From: Planobispora longispora
GTDB taxonomy: Bacteria > Actinomycetota > Actinomycetes > Streptosporangiales > Streptosporangiaceae
DNA length: 45,675 nt
NCBI RefSeq assembly: GCF_016863135.1
Contig: NZ_BOOH01000061.1
Location: 1 to 45,675, forward strand
Reading direction: 5' to 3'
The translations under genes and the position numbers were made by a program. The notes under the pieces were generated by a model. The model made no database searches, was not told where the DNA came from, and saw only the letters and a program-made list of their open reading frames with translations. This document shows, one piece after another, positions 7,325 through 17,295 of this stretch; the stretch's first letter is position 1; every line of letters begins with the position of its first letter.

Positions 7325-9916
7325 TCAGCCGGAACCGTCCGGTGCGCCGCCCTCCGGTGGCCGGGCGAACTCCGGCGCCAGCCCGGTGAGCGTGCGGCAG
7401 ACGAGGTCGAGCTCCTGCCGCACCATCTCCGCCGTCTCCCCGGCGGCCACCAGGTCCCCGGCCCTGCCCTGGGCCTCCAGGGTGCCGCACAGCTCCATCA
7501 GGGCCGTGGCGCCGAGGTTGGAGGCCGAGCCCTTCAGACTGTGCGCTTTCTGCTCCACCTGCGGCGCCTCACCTCGGCTGATGGCCTGCAGGAGATCGTC
7601 GAGGGCACGCGGGGCGCGCTCGGCGAAGGAGGTCATGATCCGGGCGACGATGGCGCGTTCGCCCTCCAGGGCGTCCGGTCCGGTCAGCTCCTCCAGGCGG
7701 CTTCTGATGGTCGCCTCGCGGGAGTGCCGTACGGCCGTCTCCCCGGCGGGCCGTGCGGCGGCGCCGGGCGTCCGGGCCGCGTCCCCGGCGTCGGCCCGTC
7801 CGCCGTTCTCCCGCCGTTCATCTTCCCGGGGTCGGTTCCCGTTCTCCGGTTGTTCATCTTCCCCGGCCCGCTCATGCCCTCCGGCCCGCTCACCTCCTCC
7901 GGCGCGTTCACGATCCCCGGCGCGTTCACGATCCCCGAGCCGATCGCCGGTCTCGCTCCCGGTCCCGGTCAGCGCGTGCTCCTCCGTGCCCGACGGTCCC
8001 GACAGCGGGACCAGCACCGCCTCCAGCTCCTCGATGTGGACCGGCTTGGCCAGGTAGGCGTTCATGCCGGCCGCGCGGCAGGCCGCCCGGTCCTCGGCCA
8101 GGACGCTGGCGGTCAGCGCCACGATGTACGGCTGGGCCGCCAGCGGCTCGGCGCGGATCAGCCGCGTCGCCTCCAGCCCGTCCATCGCCGGCATGTGCAT
8201 GTCCATGAGGATCACGTCGTACGGCGTGCGCCGCACGGCCTCCAGCGCCTTGCGGCCGTCGTCGACCGTGTCGACCCGGTGGCCGAGCCGGGAGAGCATG
8301 AGCTCCGCGACCTTCTGGTTGATCGGGTTGTCCTCGGCGAGGAGGATGCGCAGGACCCGCCGGAAGGGGACGGCGGCCCGCGGCGGACCTCCGGGGGACG
8401 GCGCCGCGGACTCCCCGGCCGCGGGGTAGCCGGTGAGGATCGCGGTCATGGTGAAGGTGGAGCCGGTGCCGATCGTGCTGTCGGCCGTCAGGTCGCCGCC
8501 CATGGCCCGGGCGAGACGGCGGCTGATCACCAGGCCGAGGCCGGTGCCGCCGTATACGCGGGTCCTCGAGGAGTCCACCTGGCTGAACGCCCGGAACAGC
8601 CGGCTCATCCGGTCGGAGGGGATGCCGATCCCGGTGTCCTTGACGCTCACCCGGAAGCGGAACAGGTCGTCCTGCGGCTCGGGCAGGCGCTGCGCGTCCA
8701 CGGTCACGGCGACCTCGCCCTGCTGGGTGAACTTGACGGCGTTGTCGAGCAGCTTCGTGATCGCCTGCCTGATCTGCGCGGCGTCGCCGCACAACATCCG
8801 GGGACAGCCCGGTGAGATGTCCCCGGTCAGCCTGAGGTTCTTGTCCGCGGCGGCGGCGGACACGGTGGCGAGCGCGCTGTTGAGGCATTCCCGCACGTCG
8901 AACGGTTCGCTGTCGAGCTTGAGCTCGCCCGCCTCGATCATCGCGAAGATCAGGATGTCGTTGATGATCTCCAGAAGGGCCTTGCCGCTGTCGTAGACCG
9001 CCCTGGAGAGCTCGCGCTGGTCGGCGTCGAGATCGGTGTCCAGCAGCAGCTCGGTCATCCCGATGATCGCGTTCATGGGGGTCCGGACCTCGTGGCTCAT
9101 GGTCGCCAGGAACGCCGACTTCGCCGCGGCCGCGGCCTGTGACTCCTCTCTCGCCCGGGAGACGACCTGGATCGAGGCGGTGACGGCCTCGGCCATCAGC
9201 ACGGCCTCCACCGGCCGGGACACACGGGGAGGGGGCGTCAGATCGCCGACCGCGACGCGCGTGGCGGCGCCCGCCACCTGGCGGATCGGGACGGTCACCA
9301 TGCGGGTGAGCCACCGCGCGCCCGCCGCCACCGTCAGCGCCGCCAGCAGCGAACCCCACAGGACCAGGCCCCGGGCCTCGGCGCCGGCCTCGCCCTCGCG
9401 CCACTGCCGAACCAGCAGCTGCTCCGTCTCGCGCTCCAGCCGGTCCAGCAGGGCCCCGGCCTCGGTCATCCGCCGCGTGCCGCGGTCGACCAGGGCGGTC
9501 ATCGCGGCGGTCTCGAAGTCCCGCGTGCCGCGCAGGCGGATCGTCTCGGAGAGTTCGTCGAGCCTGTCCCGGACGAGCCGCTGCAGCCGTGTGACGGACG
9601 CCTGCTGGAACAGGTCGGCGCCGACCGCCTGGCGCAGCGCCGTGAGATGCTCGTCGACGGCGGAGGCCGCCTGCCGGTAGCGGTGGAGGTGGTCGTCCCT
9701 GCCGATGACGATGTAGCTGCGCTGGTTCCTCTCCGCGTCCTTGAGCGTGTTGCGCACGTCCTCGATCCGGCTGAGGGTCCGGTAGGTGCGCTCGATGGAG
9801 TCGTGCTCCTCCACCAGATCGCCGATCCGCAGGTAGGACCCGACCCCGACGACCGCGATCGTGCCGAGCGCCAGCGCGTAACCGATTCCGAGCAGCCGGC
9901 CCGCGGTCCAGCGCAT
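7325..9916 (-). CDS. Hybrid sensor histidine kinase with receiver and Hpt domains
   Basis: This 863-residue membrane protein has, in order: a membrane helix (8-28); an extracytoplasmic helical region resembling CHASE3 (30-180); a second helix (183-203); a HAMP-like linker; a HisKA domain with His275 (MSHEVRTP); an ATPase domain (N box about 389-396, DTGIGIP at 427-433, GGTGLGL at 456-462); a receiver with Asp572 (MDMHMP) and Lys624; a charged linker of Glu-Arg-Ala-Gly repeats (about 658-706); and an Hpt domain with His792 ([10 protein letters not shown]). All phosphorelay residues are intact, so it is a full His-Asp-His relay with no obvious output partner beside it. ATG 9916 was chosen because the stop of a short leader ORF overlaps it. 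The repeated linker is encoded by near-perfect 18-bp units around 7800-7945. Confidence 0.9.
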   Translation of the reverse strand: MRWTAGRLLGIGYALALGTIAVVGVGSYLRIGDLVEEHDSIERTYRTLSRIEDVRNTLKDAERNQRSYIVIGRDDHLHRYRQAASAVDEHLTALRQAVGADLFQQASVTRLQRLVRDRLDELSETIRLRGTRDFETAAMTALVDRGTRRMTEAGALLDRLERETEQLLVRQWREGEAGAEARGLVLWGSLLAALTVAAGARWLTRMVTVPIRQVAGAATRVAVGDLTPPPRVSRPVEAVLMAEAVTASIQVVSRAREESQAAAAAKSAFLATMSHEVRTPMNAIIGMTELLLDTDLDADQRELSRAVYDSGKALLEIINDILIFAMIEAGELKLDSEPFDVRECLNSALATVSAAAADKNLRLTGDISPGCPRMLCGDAAQIRQAITKLLDNAVKFTQQGEVAVTVDAQRLPEPQDDLFRFRVSVKDTGIGIPSDRMSRLFRAFSQVDSSRTRVYGGTGLGLVISRRLARAMGGDLTADSTIGTGSTFTMTAILTGYPAAGESAAPSPGGPPRAAVPFRRVLRILLAEDNPINQKVAELMLSRLGHRVDTVDDGRKALEAVRRTPYDVILMDMHMPAMDGLEATRLIRAEPLAAQPYIVALTASVLAEDRAACRAAGMNAYLAKPVHIEELEAVLVPLSGPSGTEEHALTGTGSETGDRLGDRERAGDRERAGGGERAGGHERAGEDEQPENGNRPREDERRENGGRADAGDAARTPGAAARPAGETAVRHSREATIRSRLEELTGPDALEGERAIVARIMTSFAERAPRALDDLLQAISRGEAPQVEQKAHSLKGSASNLGATALMELCGTLEAQGRAGDLVAAGETAEMVRQELDLVCRTLTGLAPEFARPPEGGAPDGSG

Positions 9917-9984
9917 CACCCGCGACCCGGGCGGGGGGCTGGCCGTCCGGTGCCGCGAGCCGGCTGGGACCGAGGTGTGGTCAT
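9916..9984 (-). CDS. Possible 22-codon leader ORF overlapping the hybrid kinase start
   Basis: ATG at 9984 is preceded by AAGGAGGAATAT, by far the best ribosome-binding site near the kinase gene. The frame encodes a 22-residue basic, Pro-rich peptide starting [11 protein letters not shown] and ends in TGA that overlaps the kinase ATG (TGATG). The kinase has no good site of its own, so its translation is probably coupled to this leader. The peptide matches no family I know. Confidence 0.5.
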   Translation of the reverse strand: MTTPRSQPARGTGRPAPRPGRG

Positions 9985-10138
9985 ATATTCCTCCTTCCCC
10001 GCCTTGGCCAGGACTTCTGTGCCTTTGAAAACTCGTTCCCCTCTTTAGGGGAGAGCGAGAAAGACGTTCGGCGGGCCGCCGTGGCTCGCTCCGGGCCGGG
10101 CGGGCTGGCATCCTTCGGCCATGGGCTTTCGCACGCTC

Positions 10139-10159
10139 GCCGTCCCCGCGGGGGACGGC
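10139..10159. promoter_or_regulatory. GC-rich hairpin upstream of the fructosamine-kinase gene
   Basis: GCCGTCCCC (10139-10147) pairs with GGGGACGGC (10151-10159) around a 3-base loop, 29 bases before the chosen GTG. It could lower translation, or be an attenuator for transcripts entering from the divergent promoter region. Function unproven. Confidence 0.35.
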
Positions 10160-10188
10160 CGCCGCTCTCCCGGAAGCCGGCGGGCCCG

Positions 10189-10992
10189 GTGAGGATCGTC
10201 GAGGACCTCGGCGCCTCGCACGCCTGGCGGCTGCACCGGGCGGAGCTCCCCGACGGACGTCACGTCTTCGTGAAGACGGGCGGGAGCGGCCGGTTGCTCG
10301 CCTCGGAGGCGGCCGGGCTCCGCTGGCTCGGGGAGGCCGGGGCGGTGGCCGTGCCCGAGGTCGTCGAGGCGACCGACGAGCGGCTCGTGCTCGCGTGGGT
10401 GGAGACCGCCCGGCCCACTCCCGTGGCCGCCGAGCGCTTCGGCCGCGAGCTGGCCCGGCTGCACGCCTCCGGCGCCGCCGGGTTCGGCGCGCCGTGGCCC
10501 GGGTTCATCGCGGAGCTTCCCATGGACAACGCGCCCGCCACCGGCTGGCCGTCGTTCTACGCCTCCCGCCGTCTCCTTCCCTTCGTACGGCGCGCGCGGG
10601 ACGGCGGGTGGCTCGACGCCCGGGACGCCGCGATCCTCGACGGAATCTGCTCCCGCCTGGCGGACGTCGCGGGTCCCGACGAGCCGCCCAGCCGGATCCA
10701 CGGCGACCTGTGGAGCGGGAACGTGCTGTGGTCGGCGGACGGCGCCGTACTGGTGGATCCGGCCGCGCACGGCGGGCACCGCGAGACCGACCTGGCGATG
10801 CTCGCGCTGTTCGGCGCCCCGTACCTGGAGCGGATCCTCGCCGCCTACGAGGAGGAGTCTCCGCCGGCCGCCGGCTGGCGCGAGCGCGTGCCCCTGCACC
10901 AGCTGCACCCGCTGCTCGTGCACGTCTGCCTGTACGGCGGGGCCTACCGGGACGGGCTGATGGCCGCCGCCGAGCGGGTCCGGGCGATCTAG
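10189..10992 (+). CDS. Fructosamine kinase family protein
   Basis: The 267-residue product belongs to the fructosamine/ketosamine-3-kinase group of the aminoglycoside-phosphotransferase fold. It shows an ATP-site Lys in HVFVKTGG, the catalytic loop [12 protein letters not shown] and the metal-binding [19 protein letters not shown]. These enzymes phosphorylate sugar adducts on amines or proteins and so trigger deglycation. GTG at 10189 fits the family start ([14 protein letters not shown]); the 36 codons upstream look non-coding. It is divergent from the hybrid kinase and converges on hisN with a 21-bp gap. The natural substrate is unknown. Confidence 0.87.
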   Translation: MRIVEDLGASHAWRLHRAELPDGRHVFVKTGGSGRLLASEAAGLRWLGEAGAVAVPEVVEATDERLVLAWVETARPTPVAAERFGRELARLHASGAAGFGAPWPGFIAELPMDNAPATGWPSFYASRRLLPFVRRARDGGWLDARDAAILDGICSRLADVAGPDEPPSRIHGDLWSGNVLWSADGAVLVDPAAHGGHRETDLAMLALFGAPYLERILAAYEEESPPAAGWRERVPLHQLHPLLVHVCLYGGAYRDGLMAAAERVRAI

Positions 10993-11013
10993 GGGGTCGG
11001 GGCCAGAGGGGGG

Positions 11014-11817
11014 CTAGACGGGGAGGGTGAGCGGGCCGCCGCCCAGGCGCTTGAGGACCTCGCCGTGCAGGGAGCCGTTGGTGCAGACCAGGCTGCCGCC
11101 GTCGAGGCCGGGCACGCCGGACAGGTCGGTCCAGATGCCGCCGGCCTCCTCGATGATCACGGTCAGGGCCGCGATGTCCCAGGGGGAGAGCTCGGGCTCG
11201 GCGGACAGGTCCACCGCGCCCTCGGCGACCAGCATGTGCGACCAGAAGTCGCCGTAGGCGCGGCTGCGCCAGACCGACCGGTTGAGGTCGAGGAAGTTGT
11301 CGAGCCTGCCGCTCTCCTCCCAGCCGCCGAGGCTGGAGTAGGAGAAGGAGGCGTCCTCCAGGCGGGTGACGGAGGAGACGGCGCAGCGGCTGGCCCTGGC
11401 CAGGCTCTTGCCGGTCCAGGCGCCGGTGTCGCGGGCGGCCCACCAGCGGCGGCCCAGCGCCGGGGCGGAGACGAGGCCGACGACGACGCGGCCGTGCTCC
11501 ATCAGCGCGATGAGCGTGGCCCAGATCGGGACGCCGCGCACGTAGTTCTTCGTGCCGTCGATGGGGTCGACGATCCAGGAGCGCGCGCCGTACCCGGTGG
11601 TGCCGAACTCCTCGCCGATGACCGCGTCGCGCGGGCGGGCCCGGCGGAGGGTGCCCCGGATCGACTCCTCGACGGCGCGGTCGGCGTCGCTCACCGGGGT
11701 GAGATCGGGCTTGGTCTCGACGCGCAGGTCCACCGCCTTGAAGCGGCGCATGGTCAGGTCGTCGGCGGCGTCGGCCATGACGTGCGCGAGGCGCAAGTCG
11801 TCGTTGTAACCCGTCAC
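11014..11817 (-). CDS. hisN: Histidinol-phosphatase, inositol-monophosphatase type
   Basis: This 267-residue enzyme has the inositol monophosphatase metal site: GEEFG, WIVDPIDGTKNYVRG and the late WDIAALTVIIEEAGG. The KNYVRGVPIWATLIAL stretch is characteristic of actinobacterial HisN, which removes phosphate from histidinol phosphate in histidine biosynthesis; a general inositol or sugar monophosphatase is the alternative. The GTG start at 11817 lacks a clear ribosome-binding site, suggesting leaderless translation or a slightly later start. Proximity to rsgA and aroA matches the order in Streptomyces. Confidence 0.85.
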   Translation of the reverse strand: MTGYNDDLRLAHVMADAADDLTMRRFKAVDLRVETKPDLTPVSDADRAVEESIRGTLRRARPRDAVIGEEFGTTGYGARSWIVDPIDGTKNYVRGVPIWATLIALMEHGRVVVGLVSAPALGRRWWAARDTGAWTGKSLARASRCAVSSVTRLEDASFSYSSLGGWEESGRLDNFLDLNRSVWRSRAYGDFWSHMLVAEGAVDLSAEPELSPWDIAALTVIIEEAGGIWTDLSGVPGLDGGSLVCTNGSLHGEVLKRLGGGPLTLPV

Positions 11818-11960
11818 GGAGGGAAACGCTATCGCGTCAGTGGTCGGTCATAGGAGTGCGGTGGCCAAAGTGGTGGATCGCCTCGTGTCGTCTCCGTTCG
11901 CGGAACAGGACGGATGAACCGGTGGTGGATGGCTGTGTTACTGGCGAGTAGCATCGGGCC

Positions 11961-12404
11961 ATGACCTTTGACGTGGGTGCCTTCATGCTGCAGAGCGTGC
12001 CGTTCGCGCGGGCGCTGGACATCTCCTTCGACAAGGTGGAGCCGGGCTTCGCGGTCTGCCGCATGCCCGACCGCGCGGACCTGCACAACCACCTGGGCGG
12101 CCCGCACGCCGGAGCGCTGTTCACCCTGGCCGAGTCCGCCTCGGGCGCCGCGATGCTGTCCGCCTTCGGCGACCAGCTCTCGCGGGCGACCCCGCTGGCG
12201 GCGAACGCGGCGATCCGCTACGTGAAGCTCGCGATGGGCGAGGTCGTCGCCGAGGCCCGCCTCCAGGCGTCGCGCGAGGAGGTCGTGGCCACACTGGACG
12301 CGGGGGGGCGCCCCGAGTTCGACGTCACCGTCGAGATCAAGACCGCCGACGGCACCCTGGTCTCCGAGATGACCGTCGCCTGGACCCTGCGCCCCAACCG
12401 GTAG
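11961..12404 (+). CDS. PaaI/DUF4442-type hotdog thioesterase
   Basis: The 147-residue protein is a single hotdog fold with the PaaI-like active-site segment HNHLGGPHAGALFTLAESASG. Family members hydrolyse acyl-CoA thioesters and work as tetramers in the cytoplasm. The substrate cannot be predicted. It is divergent from hisN and its stop codon is only 6 bp from the convergent rsgA stop. Confidence 0.83.
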   Translation: MTFDVGAFMLQSVPFARALDISFDKVEPGFAVCRMPDRADLHNHLGGPHAGALFTLAESASGAAMLSAFGDQLSRATPLAANAAIRYVKLAMGEVVAEARLQASREEVVATLDAGGRPEFDVTVEIKTADGTLVSEMTVAWTLRPNR

Positions 12405-12410
12405 GGGCGG

Positions 12411-13478
12411 TCAGGGGGCGGCGGGGCGGTCGTCGTCGGCGGAGCCCTCGCGGCTGGCGAGCAGCCGGCGCAGGGAGGCCAGGCGGGCCGGGTCCGCCTG
12501 GCCCGCGGCGACCAGGGCGTCCAGGGCGCACTCCTCGCCCCGGTGGGTGCAGCCCTTGGGGCAGTCGACCGTCCCCTCGACGAGGTCGGGGAAACCGGCC
12601 AGGACGGTCTCGACCGAGACGTGCGCCAGGCCGAAGCTGCGCACGCCCGGGGTGTCGATGATCCAGCCGCCCCCGGGGAGCTCCAGGGCCACCGCCGAGG
12701 TCGAGGTGTGGCGGCCCCGGCCGGTCACCGAGTTGACGTGGGAGACGGCCCGGTTGGCGTCCGGGACCAGCGCGTTCACCAGGGTCGACTTGCCCACCCC
12801 CGAGTGGCCGACGAGCACGCTGATCCGGTCCGTCAGCCGCTCCCGCAGCTCGTCCAGCTCGCCGCCCCTGCGGATCACGACGTACGGCACGCCGAGCGGC
12901 GCGTAGTGCGCGACCAGCTCGTCCGGCGGGGCGAGGTCGGGCTTGGTCAGGCAGAGCAGGGGCTCGATGTCGGCGTCGAAGGCCGCCACGAGCATCCGGT
13001 CGATCATGCGGGGGCGGGGCGGCGGGTCGGCCAGCGCCGTGACGATCACCAGCTGGTCGGCGTTGGCGACCACGGGACGCTCGATGCCGTCGGTGTCGTC
13101 GGTGTCGTCGGCGGAACGGCGCAGCATCGAGGCGCGGGGCTCCACCCGGACGACCCGGGCCAGCGTGTCGGGCTTGCCGGAGACGTCGCCCACCAGCGCC
13201 ACCCGGTCGCCGACCACGATCCCCTTGCGCCCGAGCTCGCGGGCCTTCATCGCCACCACGAGCCGGCCGCTCAGCATGGCGCCCTCGGCCCGGTTCTTCG
13301 TGCGGTGACGGCTCTTCTCCCCGGCGGACTCGACCAGGCAGGTGTAGCGCCCCCGGTCGACGGCCACGACGAAGCCCGCGACGGCCTCCTCGTGCGCCGG
13401 ACGGATGCGGGTCCGCGGCCGGGAACCCTTCCCCGGCCGGATCCGGACGTCGTCCTCGTCGTACTCCCGCTTTCTCAG
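12411..13478 (-). CDS. rsgA: Ribosome small-subunit-dependent GTPase A
   Basis: RsgA is a late 30S assembly factor with a circularly permuted GTPase. The order is an OB-fold (about 30-110), G4 (LTKPD), G1 (GHSGVGKST), G3 (DTPG) and a C-terminal zinc knuckle ([12 protein letters not shown]). The start is uncertain: CTG at 13478 has GGGGGAGG 4 bases upstream and its first residues ([15 protein letters not shown]) match the family N-terminus, whereas the upstream GTG at 13505 lacks a good site. With the CTG start the gene overlaps the aroA stop codon, so the two are coupled. Confidence 0.92.
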   Translation of the reverse strand: MRKREYDEDDVRIRPGKGSRPRTRIRPAHEEAVAGFVVAVDRGRYTCLVESAGEKSRHRTKNRAEGAMLSGRLVVAMKARELGRKGIVVGDRVALVGDVSGKPDTLARVVRVEPRASMLRRSADDTDDTDGIERPVVANADQLVIVTALADPPPRPRMIDRMLVAAFDADIEPLLCLTKPDLAPPDELVAHYAPLGVPYVVIRRGGELDELRERLTDRISVLVGHSGVGKSTLVNALVPDANRAVSHVNSVTGRGRHTSTSAVALELPGGGWIIDTPGVRSFGLAHVSVETVLAGFPDLVEGTVDCPKGCTHRGEECALDALVAAGQADPARLASLRRLLASREGSADDDRPAAP

Positions 13479-14761
13479 CGGTCCTCCCCCAGCATCCGCG
13501 CCCACATCGAGGCGAACTCCGGCAGGGTCTTACCCGTGGTCGCGATGTCCTCCACCTCGACCCCGGGAACGGCCAGGCCGATCACCGCGCCGGCCGTGGC
13601 CATGCGGTGGTCGGCGTAGGAGCGGAACACCCCGCCGGTGAGCGGGCGCGGCCGGATCTCCAGGCCGTCCTCGGTCTCGTTCGCGTCGCCGCCGAGGCGG
13701 TTGATCTCGGTGACCAGCGCGGCCAGCCGGTCCGTCTCGTGCCCACGGATGTGGGCGACGCCGCTGATCCGGCTGGGGGAGTCGGCCAGCGCGGCCAGGG
13801 CGGCGATCGTCGGGGTCAGCTCGGCGACGTCGCGCAGGTCGGCCTCGATGCCGGAGATCCGGCCGGTGCCGGTGACCGCCAGCCCCGCGGGCGTGAGCTC
13901 CACCTCGGCGCCCATGCCCGCCAGCAGCTGCCGGAGCTGGTCGCCGGGCTGGGTGGTCTCGGCCGGCCAGCCGGGGATGACGACCGTGCCGCCGGTGACC
14001 ATCGCGGCCGACAGGAACGGCGCCGCGTTGGACAGGTCGGGCTCCACGGTGAAATCCCTGGCCGCGATCGGGCCGGGCTCGACCCGCCAGACGTCGCGCT
14101 CGGAGTCGTCGACCCGCACGCCGTACTCCCGCAACATCTGGACGGTCATCCGGATGTGCGGCTGCGACGGGACGGGCGGGCCCTCGTGCCGGACCGTCAC
14201 GCCCTTGGGGAAGCGGGCGCCGGTCAGGAGCAGGCCGGACAGGAACTGGGAGGAGCCGGACGCGTCGAGCGTGACCTCCCCGCCGGTCAGCGGGCCGCGG
14301 ACGGTGAACGGCAGCGCGTCGCCCGTCACCTCCGCCCCGAGGGCGCGCAGCGCGCCCAGGATCACGCCCATCGGGCGCTTGCGCGCGTGCGGATCGCCGT
14401 CGAAGGAGACCTCGCCGTCGGCCAGCGCGGCCATCGGCGGCACGAAGCGCATGACGGTGCCCGCCAGCCCCACGTCGATGCGCGACCCGCCGGTGACCGG
14501 ACCGGGAGTGATCGTCCAGTCGAGGCTGGACGCGCTCTCGCCGGACGGGACCATCGCGGCGCCGAGCGCGCGCAGGGCGTCCGCCATCAGATCGGAGTCG
14601 CGGCTGCGCAGCGCCAGCCGTACCGTGCCGGGACCGTCGGCCAGCGCGGCGAGCAGCAGCGCGCGGTTGGTCACCGACTTGGAGCCGGGCAGGGGGACGG
14701 TCGCGCGCACCGGGCCGGTCGCGGTCGGGGCGGGCCAGAGCGGAGTGGACGGCGAGGACAT
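13475..14761 (-). CDS. aroA: 3-phosphoshikimate 1-carboxyvinyltransferase (EPSP synthase)
   Basis: This 428-residue enzyme joins shikimate-3-phosphate and phosphoenolpyruvate in aromatic amino acid synthesis. Visible motifs are [18 protein letters not shown] near the N-terminus, [29 protein letters not shown], the [10 protein letters not shown] substrate site, and YADHRMA plus KTLPEF near the C-terminus. It is the first gene of an aroA-rsgA pair and is divergent from the SRAP gene. Confidence 0.96.
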   Translation of the reverse strand: MSSPSTPLWPAPTATGPVRATVPLPGSKSVTNRALLLAALADGPGTVRLALRSRDSDLMADALRALGAAMVPSGESASSLDWTITPGPVTGGSRIDVGLAGTVMRFVPPMAALADGEVSFDGDPHARKRPMGVILGALRALGAEVTGDALPFTVRGPLTGGEVTLDASGSSQFLSGLLLTGARFPKGVTVRHEGPPVPSQPHIRMTVQMLREYGVRVDDSERDVWRVEPGPIAARDFTVEPDLSNAAPFLSAAMVTGGTVVIPGWPAETTQPGDQLRQLLAGMGAEVELTPAGLAVTGTGRISGIEADLRDVAELTPTIAALAALADSPSRISGVAHIRGHETDRLAALVTEINRLGGDANETEDGLEIRPRPLTGGVFRSYADHRMATAGAVIGLAVPGVEVEDIATTGKTLPEFASMWARMLGEDR

Positions 14762-14872
14762 GCCCGAAGCCTATCGAGCCCGCCTCACCGGACGGAAAAG
14801 TGCCGGGACGGGAACGAAGGCTCCTCGGCGCAGCCGATGACCGACAAGTGCCGGAAGTGGCAGAGTGGAAGC

Positions 14873-15643
14873 ATGTGCGGGAGATACGCGTTCGGGCGCG
14901 ACAAGCACGAGCTGCTCGAGGAGTTCGAGGTCGAGGTCGACGGGGCCGCCGACGAGGAGCTGAGGCCCGACTACAACATCGCGCCGACCAAGCCGGTCTA
15001 CGCGGTGGTGAGCAGGACGCCCAAGGCCGGTCCCAAGACCGACGCCGAGGGCAGGCCGGTGCGGCAGCTGCGGGTCATGCGCTGGGGGCTGGTGCCGGGC
15101 TGGGCGAAGGACCCCTCGATCGGCTCCAAGATGATCAACGCCCGGGTGGAGACGGTGGCGGAGAAGCCCTCCTTCCGCAAGGCGTTCGCCGAGCGCAGGT
15201 GCCTGATCCCGGCCGACGGCTACTACGAGTGGGCCACGCTGGAGGAGACCGGTCCCAAGGGCAGGCCGAAGAAGCAGCCCTACTTCATCCGGCCGGCCGG
15301 CGACGAGGTCATGGCCATGGCGGGGCTGTACGAGTTCTGGCGCGACCGGGGCCGGCCCGACGACGACCCGCAGGCGTGGCTGGTCACCTGCACGATCATC
15401 ACCACCACCGCGGTCGACGAGGCGGGCGCCGTGCACGACCGCATGCCGATGCTGATCGAGCGCGACCGGTGGGCCGACTGGCTCGACCCCGGGGTCGCCG
15501 ACGCGCAGGAGTTCCTGATCCCCGCCGGTTCCACCGGGCTCACCGTCTATCCCGTCTCCACCGCGGTGAACTCGGTGCGCAACAACGGGCCGGAGTTGAT
15601 CGCGCCTCTGGCGGAGGCGGGCGAGGGTAAAGCGCTCTTCTAA
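14873..15643 (+). CDS. SRAP (HMCES/YedK-type) DNA abasic-site shield protein
   Basis: The 256-residue protein has the SRAP fold. Cys2, exposed after Met removal, forms the crosslink to abasic sites in single-stranded DNA. Other active-site parts are YNIAPT, the Glu in GYYEW and the His in HDRMP. The family protects abasic sites at replication forks and is part of the SOS response in some bacteria. ATG at 14873 is fixed by the need for Cys at position 2. The gene is monocistronic. Confidence 0.93.
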   Translation: MCGRYAFGRDKHELLEEFEVEVDGAADEELRPDYNIAPTKPVYAVVSRTPKAGPKTDAEGRPVRQLRVMRWGLVPGWAKDPSIGSKMINARVETVAEKPSFRKAFAERRCLIPADGYYEWATLEETGPKGRPKKQPYFIRPAGDEVMAMAGLYEFWRDRGRPDDDPQAWLVTCTIITTTAVDEAGAVHDRMPMLIERDRWADWLDPGVADAQEFLIPAGSTGLTVYPVSTAVNSVRNNGPELIAPLAEAGEGKALF

Positions 15644-15808
15644 AAACGCCCCTCAACCGGTGTAGAAACCACGCTCAGCGGGCATCCGGTGATGAAAGCG
15701 AGACCTCATTCTGGGGCCACGCGGTAAAAACTTACCCTTTTCGAGCCTGGTGGGACGTCCGGGGAACCCGCCGCAGGCCGCCCCGCACATCCCGGAGGTG
15801 CGCAAGCC

Positions 15809-16141
15809 GTGGACGACGCGACCGCGCGTATGCGCCTGCAGAACATGCTTCTTGAGCTCGACCGGTCCATCGGAGTCCTGCGGGGGGACCCGCAGGCCGA
15901 GCGGGACAGGTCGGCCGCCGACGCCGGATCCGACCTCACCGACGCCGACCGCAACCGGGCCATGCTGGACGTGGCCGCCCAGCACCGCCGCTCGGTCGTC
16001 GAGGCCCTCAAAAGGCTCGACGAAGGGCTTTACGGTCTCTGCGTGGACTGCGGCAAGCCCGTGCCGGAAGGCAGGCTGGAGGCGCGTCCCGAGGCCTCCC
16101 GGTGTGTGGAGTGCCAGTCCAGGAGGGAGCGCAGGCGCTGA
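15809..16141 (+). CDS. DksA/TraR-family C4 zinc-finger protein
   Basis: The 110-residue protein has an N-terminal helical region, the segment EALKRLDEGLYGLCVDCGKPV and a second cysteine pair CVEC, making a four-cysteine zinc finger. DksA-type proteins bind the RNA polymerase secondary channel; small actinobacterial members are largely uncharacterised. The GTG start at 15809 has a GGAGG about 10 bases upstream. The preceding 165 bp contain an AT-richer stretch (about 15720-15745) that may be its promoter. Confidence 0.85.
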   Translation: MDDATARMRLQNMLLELDRSIGVLRGDPQAERDRSAADAGSDLTDADRNRAMLDVAAQHRRSVVEALKRLDEGLYGLCVDCGKPVPEGRLEARPEASRCVECQSRRERRR

Positions 16142-16194
16142 TCGCGGGCCGGGCCCGCCGGACGGGAGGGGCGGCCCGGAGAACGGCTCCGGCG

Positions 16195-16266
16195 GGACCC
16201 GGACCCGGAGGCACCGGCCGCTCCGGGCGGGGACCCGGACCCGGGGGCGCCGGCCGCTCCGGGCGG
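16195..16266. repeat. 36-bp tandem repeat, two copies
   Basis: Units at 16195-16230 and 16231-16266 begin GGACCCGGACCCGG and end CCGGCCGCTCCGGGCGG, differing at two positions. They lie in the 129-bp gap between two convergent genes. The DNA is extremely GC-rich and could fold into hairpins that stop transcription from both sides. Confidence 0.75.
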
Positions 16267-16270
16267 CGAC

Positions 16271-17011
16271 TCAGACCCGGCGGGCGCTGGCCACCAGATG
16301 GATCCCCACGGTGTCGTCGTCGTCCGGGTGGGCCTCGAGCTCGGTGCGGACCAGCCACGTGAGCGCGCGGGAGTCGGTCGCGAGCACGTGGTCGACCGTG
16401 GAGGGGGACAGCACCGTGCGGGGTCGTATCCACTCGACCTCCAGCCCGGCCTCGGTGAGCAGCTCGCGGAGCTGGCCGCTGCTGAAGCAGCGGGTGATGC
16501 TCCCGTCGGGCCACGGGACGAGCATGACCTCCCCGGTCTGGCGCAGGTGGGCCCAGTAGTTCTGCTCGGCCAGGATCGCCATCCCCAGCACCAGGGAGTC
16601 GACGCAGATCAGGGCCCGGCCGCCGGGGCGCAGCACCCGGGCGATGTCGGCGACCGCGGACTCCGCCATGAGCTCCAGCGACATCGCGCGGTCCTCGGCG
16701 AGCACCGCGTCCACGCTGCCGTCGGGCAGGAACCGCAGGTCGTCGGCGCGGACCTGACCGATCTTGCCGGCGTCCCGCAGGGCCGGCTGGCCGTCCACCG
16801 CCTTGCGGAAGTCGATCACCTCCACCACCCGGTGCCCGGCCCGCGCCGCCTGCGCGGCCCAGCGTCCCTGGCCGCGGGAGAGGTCGAGGATGGTGGAGGG
16901 ACTCCGGGGGAGCCACCGGTTCAGCTGCTCGGCGGCGACCGCGCGGTAAAAGGTCCAGTACGGCCCGAGGGTTCCTGAGCCGTTCAGCTCTTCGGCCGGG
17001 ATGGGCAGCAC
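16271..17011 (-). CDS. Class I SAM-dependent methyltransferase
   Basis: This 246-residue protein has a Rossmann methyltransferase core: motif I as [19 protein letters not shown], an acidic strand end VVEVIDF, motif II-like [19 protein letters not shown] and a post-motif [15 protein letters not shown]. The Gly-rich motif is slightly unusual (SRGQGR). The substrate is unknown; the C-terminal half resembles generic small-molecule methyltransferases. GTG at 17011 has AGGAG 6 bases upstream. It is divergent from sigR. Confidence 0.8.
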   Translation of the reverse strand: MLPIPAEELNGSGTLGPYWTFYRAVAAEQLNRWLPRSPSTILDLSRGQGRWAAQAARAGHRVVEVIDFRKAVDGQPALRDAGKIGQVRADDLRFLPDGSVDAVLAEDRAMSLELMAESAVADIARVLRPGGRALICVDSLVLGMAILAEQNYWAHLRQTGEVMLVPWPDGSITRCFSSGQLRELLTEAGLEVEWIRPRTVLSPSTVDHVLATDSRALTWLVRTELEAHPDDDDTVGIHLVASARRV

Positions 17012-17108
17012 AAGCGGCTCCTGGCGTCGGGGTTTCCGGTGGTCTACAGCTACCTGCCGGTACGTATCTTTTTCCCCGTACCGGTTTGTTCGTCACCTTC
17101 TATCTTGG

Positions 17109-17136
17109 GGGAACAGACGAGGTGCCGAGGGTGTTG
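17109..17136 (+). promoter_or_regulatory. Predicted SigR-dependent promoter of sigR
   Basis: GGGAAC at 17109-17114 and GTTG at 17133-17136 are separated by exactly 18 bases, matching the known SigR promoter consensus (GGGAAT, N18, GTTG) but for one base. Transcription would start near 17142 and give a leader of about 150 nt before the main start. Confidence 0.75.
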
Positions 17137-17295
17137 CCAACGGACAGCGAACGATCCTTTCGGGAGGTTGGCAAGCGAATGCTCGCGTTGATCGAACCCG
17201 TCGCCCACCCCGGTGATCGGTCTTTCCCTGTTGAGCGGGTATCCTCCGCTCTGTACGGTGTCCCGCGCCAGCCGGGCTCCGGAGATCTTAAGGGG

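Noticed and set aside
10121-10192. 23-codon ORF starting [11 protein letters not shown] whose stop overlaps the fructosamine-kinase start
   Set aside because: No ribosome-binding site precedes it and the sequence is dominated by a GC-rich hairpin; unlike the two leader ORFs reported, initiation is not supported.
16102-16362. Gly/Arg/Pro-rich plus-strand frame over the 36-bp repeats
   Set aside because: It is low-complexity translation of the tandem repeat overlapping the ends of two real genes.
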